A stretch of DNA of 64,000 bases. Origin: Rotaria sp. Silwood1 (lineage: Eukaryota; Rotifera; Eurotatoria; Philodinida; Philodinidae). Below the pieces are notes generated by a model, which worked only from the letters and a program-made list of their open reading frames with translations, searched no databases and was not told where the DNA came from. The stretch is taken from contig CAJNOP010000004.1 in the NCBI GenBank assembly GCA_905250075.1, forward strand, positions 744,001 to 808,000, given 5' to 3'. This document shows positions 1 through 12,800 of this stretch, piece after piece. A program made the position numbers and the translations under genes. Every line of letters starts with the position of its first letter. Within the stretch, counting starts at the first letter, position 1.

Positions 1-3000
1 TATTGACATGAAGTTATCAAGTTATATCATCGAAAAAACAAATCAAAGAATTATTTAGAATTATAACTTGTCATAGTTTTATTAATATTACTTACTATTT
101 ATAGCATAAAATTCTTATAGATATAAAAGATAATAAAGCAAAGATAAGGTATGAAGCACATTAAATAGACAGTATATTAATGATGTCCATATGTCATGAC
201 GATTGAATCAGTGCACCAAACTTATGAGTCATTCCACATGATCTACGACAGTTTCTGCTCGACTAGAGATATCAAGGGTTTGTTTGTATCGTCAATAATC
301 AGTTCTCAGTTAGTAATGTCTGAAAAGAAAATGCTTGAGCGGTGTCCCATCAATTTTTTTTCGGAGAAAATCTATCGGAAATGTCATTATCTATTGTAGT
401 TATATACAAATTTTAGAAGATTTTATAAAAACTCTAATATCTCTCTAGGAACATCTTCCAGAAAGAATAAAAAACAACAAAAAAAAAAGGATTTGTACTG
501 AAAACATCATGTGCTATAAGTTAGAATAAATTTCACATAAATCTAAGATTATGACTAAATATTATTCTATGATGATAGGCCATGACTCATATAGAATAAC
601 TTTTATATGGAATCTGTATTTCGGTAAAATTTTCTGTTTTGTCTATAGAAGTCAAGAAAAAGAAAACTTATACAATAAAAACGGTAATACTAATGAGATA
701 GAACTCATATGTCATCACTGTAGTGATTAAAAGACAGATAATTTTATTTTTGACTGTTATAGATCGAGAAAACTGAAGAATGATTCATGTCAATGTATCG
801 TTCAGATTTGACCGTTTAGACTAGTACCTATACCAGTAAGGAAAAATTGTGCTGTTTATACAATTGAAACACATATCTTAGTTTACGTAAATTTTAATTG
901 TTTTTATTATGTTAAGTTTTTAATTTAACATTTTTTTTTTAATCATTAATAGATACTCTCAATTTTAAATATATTCTTAGATGTTTTTCTTTTATACTAT
1001 AAATAAATATATTCGTAGTTAAATTATGTCACATATATCACTAGACACATAAACTATTTTTTTAAAGTTTTTCTATTTTTTCATTCAATGATTTATGGAT
1101 AGTTACTCTTAGTTATATTAATATCTTTCTTACTATTATATATTCATAATGCTTATCACTCAACAATATATTTTTTTTATTCTATAGTAATACACATAAT
1201 GGCTATTGATAACATGTTTGATAGGGTATTGTCTTGGATGAATAAATAAAAAAGCCATAAAAACAAATGGATCTTAATGTCACAAAATAAGCAGTAAAAG
1301 AGCAAATGTCTTAGATCAGAAAAACAAAACAAGGCACTTATTTCTATTTTTTTTTCGAAGAATTAGAACAAAAAGAAAAAGAAAAAAACATATGTTTCTG
1401 ATAGAGAACGAAATAATAAATCGTTAAAATATGTCAGTCATATTTGTCAAGATTGACAGTTTGGCAAATAATTGAAACTATGAAATAGATCGATTGATTT
1501 TGTTCGTTCGTCATGAAAAACAAAGTCATTCATTTTTATTTTGATGATACCTTTAGAATTTATCTTTAAAAATAATTTGATCAAATTACATGTCTTAATT
1601 TTCATCTTTCGCTTGGTTTTGTTTTTGCTTGTTTTTTTTTGTTTCCTGTATATTTATGACACCATTTAATCATAATTATAGCTAAATAACAAAGATATTT
1701 TTCGATCATTTAATTAAAAAATATAAACGAAATATGAATTTTATGGAAAATTTATGTCACATGATACATTATCATCTCAGATGACTTAATAATGTACATA
1801 GTATAGTTATCATGGATTAATATATAAAAAAATAGGTTGAAAATGGATATTATTTGTACTTGATTACTTGCTTATTTGTAATCTGATATAATGACATACT
1901 TAATTTTACGCCGACTTGCTTTTCTTATTAACCAGATACTACATTGATACAGAGCTATTTAGTTTATAAGTCAATGCTTGGAAAATTTTGAAGTTTCAAA
2001 CATCAACTACCAGATTTTGTAAGGAAGTTGATGTTCAAAAGACTTCAATCATGCGTTTTAATTATAAGAGATGAATTTCAATATTGAAACTGACTAATTT
2101 TAAATACGTACTCGTATGAATATCAATACAATATCATTCATAAAATTCATATTGACTTCTTATTCTTTTTAATGAAAACTAAAAATTATTTATAAAATAT
2201 TTTCTATATATTTTTCTTATTTCACAATAGGTAAAATGTTTTTTTTTTTACTCAGGCCACTAATAAAACTTGATACTAATATTTATTTACATTATCCATA
2301 TAAAGAAAAAAATTTTAAATCAGCTTCTACCATTAATTAAAAAATTAACTCATTCAAGTGAATCGAAGTGAAAATATTTTAGTTTTTTATCATAGTGTTA
2401 TTTATGGCGCATCCTGTATATTCATGTTTAATGAAATGAAAATTTGCATTTATTTTTATTAACTATTCTATTCATTAAGAAATATGTCTTTTTATTCAAA
2501 AGACATTTATTATTGTTGTAGTTTTATATTTATACACATATAATGCGTGGTTTAATATGAATTTTCAGAATATTCAGTAGATATATGGATGCAAACAATA
2601 ATGTTATCTGATTACAAAATTTTTGACAACAAAATATCTTATACCGCCAACATATGTTTATATACATATATATATATCTGTCAGGCAAGACGTGTAATTT
2701 CGATAAGATATAAAGTATTACTCTTATTAGTCGAAGATATAAGTATAGTTAGGATATGACATGCTATCATCTAAAATACAAATTTTAGTCTACACTACAT
2801 CGCATGATACTTAATAGCTCATAAATGAAGTCTTTCTATGTAATATTATTATAAATTTTACAAGAACAAATATGATTTAAAAGAAAATCTCTAAAGAAGA
2901 CTCATTTGAGTTATGTAATATATAATATTCAAATTATAAATCGATATTCATAATTAACGTTTACATGATTTATTGTTTGTTAATTACATAAAAAATATAC

Positions 3001-4412
3001 CGGGCATTGTAATTTTTTTTTGTGTTTTCCATGTAATTCTGTTCAGGAAAATGATAAAATGTTGCTTGTTTTTTTCTCAAAACATGTACCATCGAATGTG
3101 TTACTCGGATTGCTTGTAATCCAAATCTTTATTGTTATTTTCGAAACTTTAATTGATTGTCAACACTGAATATGTGTATGTCGTCGTGTAACGTCTTACA
3201 AGAAAGAATAAAAGAAAATTGAGTACTTTTGAGTTTTAATTTTGATAATTATTGTTCATTGATATTAGCTATAATGTTTCGAAGTAATCAAAAATTTAGA
3301 ATGGCCTTCGAAACATGAGGATTATTATTCATCCCCATTCCAAATACAACTGAAAACTAACGTCAATGCCAATTGATTTGGTTGTCTCGTTCTGAAATAA
3401 AACGCTTTTTTTTTGCTATGTTGCTCTCAAATATAGTGTTTAAAAGACAATAACTTCAGTGTATGAATCGCTCGATTAAACTTCTTCAAACTATTGGAAG
3501 AAATATTAAAAAAGAATTAAGTTAAATTAAATAATCAAATGAGAACATGTTTCCAACTGAAGATGATAAAAGTATATTGAGGAAAAATCAATAGTGATCT
3601 CGTCGAAAGTACTGGTAAAGAGATGAACAGTTTAGTTTTTTCTACTGTATTTAAGACATTCCATAGGATTTGATCAAAAATGACTTTAGTTGTCAATCAA
3701 AAAATGGATTTTTCTGTATGAGATATAAAACGATGACACTCGTGTTAGTAGTCCATTAAAGTTTCGAAGATAGTAATAATGACTGAATCTTATAATTTGA
3801 GTAAACATGCAATAGCGCATCTTTTGAAAAGAAAAACAATCAACGTTTTATCATGCTTCTCAACAGTGTTATATACAAAACAGAAAATGTCGCAACAATC
3901 TTGCCATACCCTATATTTTAATTAGCGTTTTTCTTATGTGAGAATTTACTTTTCGCTGTTCGTTTGAAAGAAGAGAGAGAGTGAGTATGCGTGGGCATTG
4001 TGAGTCTGAGTCTGGATCTTTTCTATATCCATATCCACACCCTATATTCAACCCCTGACGGTTACAATGACTAATAATGTGTTCATTTTTCTTGTTTCAA
4101 ATAGACAACGGAAAGTAAATCCTCACATTAGAAGAACACTAATTAGAATCTATTTTCTATGTACTCAAACGAAAAGTAAATCCGCATATAAAACTGAAAT
4201 AAATTTTATCTAATCAACGAACAGTGAATCGTGCACATACATAATTAATTATACAATTATAATTCATGTAAAAACATTAATTTCAATTCTATTTATTTTA
4301 TAAATTGACATTTTTAGTTTATTTGACCTATATCTGACATAGATTGTCAATTCATTAACTAATTCATTCATAATAAAAGCAAAAAAAAAATATATATAAT
4401 ATAATATAATCA
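1..4412. other. Intergenic, no gene recognised
   Basis: AT-rich DNA with frequent stops in all frames. The longest open stretch, at 196-399 on the plus strand, is 67 codons with no recognisable domain, no matching splice context and unremarkable composition, so I do not call it a gene. A short purine-rich GA run followed by slightly GC-richer DNA sits at about 3965-4060. The last part carries the 3' side of the minus-strand gene that ends at 4413. I see no RNA gene. Confidence 0.6.
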
Positions 4413-7400
4413 CTAGAGCATAGTACAAAGACGACTTCTTTTCCAACGTTTTTTTCGATAATCACTCTTATTTGTATCATCAGGAGTTATTGTAGTACTT
4501 GTTGTCATACGTTGATCTTGTTGTTTTTGAACAAGTAAATGTTGAAGTTCACTTCGTAATGAAGCATATTCTGTAATTGGAACACTTGTACCAGTACGTT
4601 GAAGAAGTTCTTCATTTAAACTATGATACATTGATGCTGGATCAATTGATAAAATTTCAGCAAGATTCACAAGAGCTGAACCATTAAGACGCATAACTAA
4701 TGGTTGAAGAGTTTCAAAACTACCTTGTGTTGCTTCACACCATTCAGTAACATCATCTGATGTCCAATATGATACAGCACGATTCATATAGTTACGTGAC
4801 TGATTTCGTATTTCATTTGGACTCATATTACATGAATGACTAATAGTTGATGCATCACTTGTTCGACTTGGTAAACGTACATCATTATCTTCAATTTGAT
4901 CTAAATGACGTCGAATTTCAATGACAATTGATTGCATATCAATTATTTGTAAATGTTCAAGCCAATTTCCTTCAAGTTCACATTCATGTTCAATAAGAAT
5001 TACTAATATTGGAATTGTATGTGATTGTAAAGAAATATATCGATGAACGAAATGTGTTAAATTATCAGTTTTCATTTGAGTACTTGCACAAAAAAGACAA
5101 AGTGATGAACGATTAATAAGATGAATTAATGAATCAAATGATTCATATGATGTTGTTGTTATAAGTTCAATTGAATATTGTTGTTCAATTAGAAGACGAT
5201 CACGAAGTGTTATACAAAATTCTTGATGAGATTCATCAGAATTAAATATACATATGAGATTATTTGTTATAAGTAATGTACGATGATTGAATGTTGTACG
5301 ACCTAAGTATTACAAAAGAAAAAATTATAAAATATTTTCAATATTGAAAAAGCAAAAAAGAAGGAAATCAATTACTTAGAGTTCTATTGGTTAAATCTAA
5401 AATTGTAAGAATAGCTTTTGAAGCAAAACGTATATTTAATGTAGAATTATTTAAATTATTTTTTAAATATCGACATAGATCAAGACGTTTTTGTAATATA
5501 TCATGAATATTTGTTGATGTATTCAATGAAAATGTCCATAGAAGTTCAATCATAATATCAATTAATTTAGGTAAACTTTCCTCATCTTGTTGCAAAAATA
5601 AAATTGTATCAATTAACATATTAATAACATTAGCTTTTTTTCTACAATTAATAAGTTCATCAACAATCATTGTAAATGATAAAAAACTTCTACGTAATAA
5701 AATAAACCATTCAATAGCAATCATAGCAGCTTGATTTTTTGATGGTGATGTTGTAGAATCAAATGACGTATCATTTGATGCTGTTGTTAATGATTGAAAC
5801 ATATTTAACGTTCGTTGTATTAATAAATGTATAAGTCTTTTAAATAAGGATGATTGAAACAAATCACGTTGATTTATTAGTAATGATAATGGATGCCAAA
5901 GACTACTTTGACGTTTTGTTGCATGTAAAACATGTTGTACATAACCTAAACGACGTAAATGTCGTTTACCTGTTATTGTTGTTGAAAGTGTCATAAGTAA
6001 TGAAACAATATCATCAATTATAGTTGATGTTAAACATAATGTTTCAAAATGTGGTACAAGAAAAGCACAAAGATTTTCACGTATAATTGAATCTTTATTT
6101 GATAATGATAAACGATAAATAAGACGAATAAGACGTACAATTAATGGTGATGCATCGTTATCAGAATTTTGTGGTAATTCACACCAAATATGAAGAATTT
6201 TACGTATTGATGGTAATAAATTTATTGTTGATATTGTTATTGATAATGTACAATAATCAAGACATGTAAATAAAAGAAATATTGAACGAATATGAATTTT
6301 TTCACTTATTATATTTTGTCGTAAAAATTTTGTTGAAAGTTGAATAAATAAAGATGAATTAAGACAATCAAGAAGACATGGTGTTATATTTTTAGTTGCT
6401 ATTATATTACTTAATAAAATTGGATGACTAAATAGAATAATTAATGAATTAACACATCGAAATAAAACATCAAGAACATCAGCTTGTTCAGCTTGATCAT
6501 CTGATGTTTGTGTTTGAAGTTGAATATCGTCTGGTGACACATGATCTTCATCATCCTTTACAGAACAAAAAGTAAAATATCTTACGAAGGAACCACCCGA
6601 GGTGTCAAAAAGCTTTTGAGATGAAATTTTGCCCACAAGTAGGGGATGCATAGACTAGAAAAAGTCTAAAAGGCTATGGGCCCAAGTTGGGATTTGACTG
6701 AGATATCGACTACTTACCATAATTTTCCTATAGGACCCTCCTTATCCGATAAAATCAAAGTTTTGAATTTAGACCTGAAACTTTGTCCACACCAAGGCCC
6801 CAATTAGACAAGCTTGCCTACAAAGTTTCAGAACTCTTGGATAGACTACCTCCGAGATATGAATCTGCCAAAATATCTATATGAAACATTGTATCCATAA
6901 AAAAGCGTCTTTATGCTAACATACTAGTATCTCGGAGATAGTCTATCCCAGGGTTCTGAAACTTTGTAGGCAAGCTTGTCTGATTGGGGCCTTGGTGTGG
7001 ACAAAGTTCCAGGTCTAAATTCAAAACTTTGATTTTATCGGACAAGTAAGATCCTATAGGAAAATTATAGTAAATAGTTGATATCTCAGTCAAATTCCAA
7101 CTTGGGCCCATATCCTTTTAGACTTTTTTTAGTCTATGCATCCCCTACTTGTGGGCAAAATTTCAGCTCAAAAGCTTTGTGACATGTCGGGTAGTTCCCT
7201 CGTTAGACATATTAAGAGAATGTCACTTGAATATAAAATATACAAAAAAAAAGAAATTTTATTGAAATAAAATTTATTCATTCATCATAATCAAATACTG
7301 ATTAGGTATTCGAATTAGAAAGTCGTTTCTTTTTTCAATGAAATTCGAAAAGTATAATATTCGTTGACTTGACTACACACTTTTTAATCAAAAAGAAAAA

Positions 7401-8274
7401 ACCTAATTTTGACCACAAAAAAAAGCCATTCGCTATTATCACCGCCTTCAATAAACAAAGAATGCACTTAAATTTGATTGATTGACACCTCAAAATTGCT
7501 GTAATTTTTTGCTCTTATTTTTAATGTCATAGAAAAAAAATTTTATCAATAAAGTTTATCACATCTTTTCTTTTTTCGTTTCTTCAAGTTTTATTCCATC
7601 TGAAACATTCAAAATGAATATATATGTTTTTAAATTATCAATGACTAGAGCAAAGAAATAGTCTATATAAATATATATTTATCTTTCGAAACCGTAAAAC
7701 AAAGAAATCATTCTTTTTTTTGTCTTCTATTCAAATAATCTAGATAAAAATTAACAAGGACATTTTGATTGAGAATAGAAATTATATTTACCGATACATT
7801 ACTTGTTGCAGAACTATGTTGATCATCATTGTCATTTGTTATTAATTGAGAAATAGATCGACATAATGTATTAATAAAATTTTCATCAATAAATAAATCT
7901 GTTATAACACGTTTTATTAATTCTTGATTATCATTATCAATAATTAAATTATCTTGTTGATTTAACCATTCCGATAAAAGTTTAAATAATTGATGAGTAT
8001 AAAATAAAGCTCGATGTTCATCACCATTTAATGTACCATTAATTAACCATAATTGTAATAAACGTTCAGACCATTGTCGAATAATAAGAAACAATTGATG
8101 ATTAACAATATGTATATCTAATTGTTCAACAGACATACATGATATTGATTGACCAATAAGTGATAATGATGGAAGAAGATATTGTGGTGGACATGCATGA
8201 AAAAGTGCAAGAATTTCATCCAGATGTTTAACAGGTGATGATGATGTTGTGCACAATTGACGAATTTCATTCAT
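4413..8274 (-). CDS. ARM-TIR-SAM protein (SARM1-related, permuted order)
   Basis: Three exons: 8274-7792, 6555-5376 and 5302-4413. Phases match and the sum is 850 codons plus stop. Residues 1 to about 550 are helical, leucine-rich and armadillo/HEAT-like. Residues about 560-680 look like a TIR domain (LICIFNSDES strand, then IPILVILIE and GNWLEHLQ, the latter resembling a GWL motif of some invertebrate TIRs). Residues about 733-805 look like a SAM domain (WTSDDVTEWCE, then LNGSALVNLAEI), followed by a basic tail. SARM1 itself is ARM-SAM-SAM-TIR, so TIR precedes SAM here. SARM1-type TIRs cleave NAD using a glutamate in helix C; the matching stretch FVHRYISLQS has no acidic residue, so I infer loss of NADase activity. 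Intron 1 (1.2 kb) contains a fold-back element. The start is the first ATG of exon 1; an upstream exon is possible. ARM and SAM calls are fold-level impressions. Confidence 0.7.
6584..7203. mobile_element. Fold-back (inverted-repeat) element in an intron
   Basis: Two arms of about 275 bp, 6584-6861 and 6926-7203, are reverse complements with roughly 92 percent identity by eye; a spacer of about 64 bp lies between them. The outer ends read ACGAAGGAACCACCCGA on the left and ACGAGGGAACTACCCGA on the right (right arm reverse-complemented). Shared internal landmarks include GGGCCCAAGTTGG and CACACCAAGGCCCCAAT. No transposase is present; the open frame at 6911-7111 is just one arm read through. It lies wholly in intron 1 of the ARM-TIR-SAM gene, its edge about 28 bp from the splice acceptor at 6556. 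I could not define a target-site duplication, so the superfamily is open. Confidence 0.85.
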
Positions 8275-9885
8275 CGTTTTCCTTTTTTTCTTTTTATTAT
8301 ATTTGTTTCAAAATGATTGAAAAAAATAACTAACGAATACAATAGAAACATATAAATGAAAGAAAAAGAAACGTATGTATGGGATTTTTTTTCTTCTTTT
8401 TTTTTTGTTGAAAGGAACCAACATACCATTTCTATTGTCGTTTGTATTTGCTGTTTAGTAACGAAAGAATTAAGTCATACTTACATATATATATATATAT
8501 TGAATACAAAAGAATGAAGAAAAAAAGAAATAAGTAGAGAAAAAAATTCAAGAGAAATTTCTAATTGAGTTCATCATTATATTCAAGTGTTTACTAAGTT
8601 TTGTTTGTCTTTAGAGCAATATTTTATGTTTATAAAAAATACATAGATGATAGTAAAAATAATAGAAAAAATGAAATAATTTGCTTCAAATTGATAAACT
8701 ATTATGAGATATTTTCGAAAGCAAGAAATTTTATTTATAAAATATATTCAATCGATTAATTTAAAGAATATCATTTGATTAAACATTGGTGCATTCTGAA
8801 AAATATAATTTAGATTATTTACAAAAATTCTAGAAGTTTCTATTTCATATATTAATTCAATATGATTTATTTCTCTATTGTCGTGAGGAAGAAAGTTTTC
8901 TGATCCTAGAATTATCGAGAAATAGAATTAATAAGTTTTTTTTTACTGAAACAATGTTTATTGAATGAGTAATAAAAAGCCTAAAATCATTTGCTTTTCC
9001 GAGTCTTTATTCTTGACGTATCGAAATTTTACCAGGTTTGCAAACAAAAGTTATGTATTACGTTGATTGTGCAAGTTTTAACTTCTTTAATATTTCCTTT
9101 GTGCAAATGTAAATATAGAAATAAAATTTGCTTTGACACCTAAGAAAATTTTCAGTATTGAATATTTCTGGACATACGATACTAGAAAATACAACTCACC
9201 CAATAGGACCCACAGCTTTTTTTTATTGAAAAATTCAGTAAAATTTCGATATCTCAAAAACGAAAGCCAGAGAAACTAAACTATTCTAGAACTTTGTATT
9301 ATTTACTAGTATCCATCAGATGAATATGAAGGTTTTCTTGTTAGTTTTGTGTGTACTATTCATTATATATTAGATAAGTTTGTCAGTCATTATTTAACTG
9401 ATAATTTTTTTTTAATATTGAATTATAATTAGACCAAGAAAAAAAACGTATTTTCAGTTTAAACAATAAAGTTACCATTCGAACAGATTCATATTTCTTG
9501 AAAAAATAGAAACTGTTTCATCTTCATAAAGACCTTTCAATGATGAAAACTTTATTGATCTCTATCATATTTTATTCAAAGACACGACATGCTTCATTAT
9601 CGAACGAAAGATCCTCGAACATCATAATATCGATATTTAAATTAGTTAATTTTTTTCAACAATCTTTAATGTTCTATCGATCATCATTCGCATATATGTA
9701 TTTCAAAAAAAACAAAAACACGCACGCGCATACACAAATAGAAAGAGGTGTACGACAACAACAGTAATAACACCACCGGGTTGGTTAATAACAAGAAGAC
9801 AGTAAGAAACTTTATGAGACGTAAAAATAATATCTATACATATAAAGAAAGATCAACCTAAGACCTGAGAGCGTGAAAAATAAGG
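8275..9885. other. Intergenic between two TIR genes
   Basis: This 1.6-kb spacer lies between the start of the ARM-TIR-SAM gene and the stop of the upstream Toll-like gene. It holds a short TA microsatellite at about 8483-8500 and several A/T runs. A 75-codon plus-strand open frame at 9540-9767 looks like chance. It should contain the 3' UTR of the Toll-like gene and the promoter of the ARM-TIR-SAM gene, but I see no specific element. Confidence 0.5.
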
Positions 9886-12800
9886 TTAATCAGGCACATA
9901 AGTAGCTGAACCACAATTTTGTTCGAGAAATAATTCAAGTTGTTCATGTATAATGGATGATGGATCTGAATTCCATTCATAAACATTTGATGTTCGATAT
10001 AATTTTGCAATTTTTTCACGTGCTTTTAATGATGATGATGATGATATAGATTTATTTTTTTCATCATTAACAAGTATTAAAAATATTTTAATTGATGAAC
10101 ATGTTGATAAAATTTTCATATAATCATGTACAATATGATATGGTTTACGTAAAATAATAATTGTAACACAAGAGTTTTCAATTAACCAATCAAGTTCACC
10201 TAACATACGATCACGATGTATAAAATAAAAACTAAATCGTTTACCATACATATTTTCAAGTATTTCACCAATATTTCCATGTACTAATTCACTATCATTT
10301 ATTGAATAAAGTACAAGTGCGTCAAGTTTTATTTGTAAACATGAACGTGCTGCTGTTAATGATGATTGAGCTTGTTTAGATGCTGAAGAATTTGAGCGTT
10401 TTATCATAGGAACAATTGATCGAATTGTTGTAGATGTCGAAACTGTAGACGAATGAGATACAGGACGATTTGACACTACACGTTGTTGTGGTTGTGGTTG
10501 TTGCTGTTGTTGTTGTTGTTGTTGTTGTTGTTGAATTTGACGAGGAGGTGGAAGTGGAGGAACAGATGGTTGAGGACGAATAACTGGTGATAAATCATTT
10601 TGAGAAAGTGTTAATGGTATTGAAGCATAATCATCATCATCATCATCATCAGAATATGAAATTGAAACATCATTTTCTTGTTGTTTATATGCTGTAATCG
10701 AATTTAGACCTAAATAGAATAATAATTTTTCGATATTTCAAAATATTAATCTTGTAACAGGTGATCAAAAAGTTTGTTTTTTTTTAAACAAAATGTTTGT
10801 TCATTCTTGATCCGATACAAAAGTATTTCCGATGAGTTAAATATTATGAATTTGGATGTTCTTTTCAAATATGAACTTATAAATTTTTATTTCAGTTTTA
10901 ATTTGCAAATATTGAAATAGTCTTTGAAAAGTCGAACAGAAAATGATTTGGACGAAAAATTTTCGTATTTTCACAATTGTCTAAGGTACCTCAATTTTCA
11001 TTTTTCCTACATACTCATTGTAGATAAATCGACCACTGTTTTATGTTGAAACAAGCGTTTGTAAAATGCTTGTAGCATCGCAGTTGAGTACAAGCTCTAG
11101 CTTACGAGGGAGAAACTAAAAAGATTCTTGTAACAACTAACTAAAGAGGTTAGCCTATCATCACTCTCAGTAATGATGTTTATTTAGCTACTTTACATAC
11201 AACACATGCTTTTATAGGAGAGAGCAAGGGAGAGAGAGCGACAAGATAACGATGAAAGTAGACAGGAAGATCAACGGGAAGTGATATCAATATTGGCACA
11301 GCTCCATCATTAACTTACTATCACATTTGGTAGAGAAGTGTTTACTCTAAAAAAAATGACCAAAGTCGACAATTTTTCACATGTTCTAGAAGGAACTTAT
11401 CAGGTAAACAGAAACTTGTTGCTTCACTATTTTTAGATTTTTCAAAAAGCTTCTTGCCTAAAATGCTTTCAAACAGGTCAAAATCAACAAACATGTTCAC
11501 AAGGAAAAATATTTTTGCGTATAAGCTCCGTTCAAACTAAATATTTTGGTTTTTCCAAAGATTATTTAACTACTCTCTCGAATAAAAACTGAAACAAAAT
11601 TCCGAAGCCCATATTCAATATGAGCATTCTAACTGATAGATTTTTGACTCATCGGAAATACACTCTTGAGTAGATTTAATCAAAAAACTTTTTTGATCAT
11701 CTATTATTTCGTTATTTTAATACTTTTTTGTCTTGTTGAATTAATTAATTTTTGTATAGCAGTAGTTGATGATGATAACGAAATTTGTGGTGGTGTTGTT
11801 GATGTTTGTTGTAATGATTTATGATAATGATTTATTGTTTTATTTACATCTCCATTAGTTAATAATTTACTTTCAGCTGATGAAGAATGTTTTTGATGTT
11901 TTTTACGTCGACATATACAACATAAAATAATAAAAGATATTATTAAAAAAAGAAATAAACTTAATCCAATAATAATATAAAGACGATAATTTTCATGAAA
12001 TAAAACTTTAAAAATTCGTTTTGAATTAAATAAATTTTGATCATTATGAAATGATAGATGTTCTTGTTCATATGCATGATTATGTTCATTTATATTTATT
12101 AATTGTTGACATGATTCAATATTTGAATGTTTACAACAATCATCAGGTGTTAGTGGAGTTTCCATTGTAAAAGAAGATATAATTGATCGATTACATGAAA
12201 GACCATTTCCATATGTTAAAGAATTTAATCTTATATTTGACTGAAATTCTCCATTTCCATTATAAAATTTTGGTATCCATGGATTATTATGTAAATAAAG
12301 ATGTTTAAGATTAAATAATGTTGAAAATGTTCTTAAACCAATATTTTGTATTTTATTTGATGATAAATCTAAATCTTCAATTTTAATTAATGTTGAAAAT
12401 TCATCATGTAATAAAGATTCTAATTGATTATTTTCTAATGTAAGATATTGTAATTTTGTTAGATATGTTAAATTTTTTTCAAGAGTTTTTATTTGATTAT
12501 TATTTAAATAAAGATGTGTTGTTGTAGAAGGTATATTTAATGGAATTTTATTTAAATAAAGATTTGAGCAATTAACATAATTTTTTGTTAAATCAAATGA
12601 ATGTTTACATGAACATTCTAATGGACATTGATAATAACAATCACAATTATTATTATTATTATTATTATTAAATGTTAATGAAGATGAGGATGATGAACAA
12701 CATGAACATGTTGATGGACAATATATTGTATATGAACAAATACTATTCGATGAAGTAAGATCAAATAAAGATCGACTTATTTTTGGTTCAATTATATCTT

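Noticed and set aside
196..399. 67-codon plus-strand open frame near the window start
   Set aside because: No domain, no start or splice context, composition like surrounding non-coding DNA.
6911..7111. 66-codon open frame starting MGPSWNLTEIS
   Set aside because: It is one arm of the fold-back element; the other arm carries the same words broken by stops.
11704..11723. Stop at 11704 as the true end of an LRR-only receptor
   Set aside because: A phase-matched donor at 11724 joins to the TIR exon and gives the expected LRR-TM-TIR order; kept as an alternative because the donor is weak.
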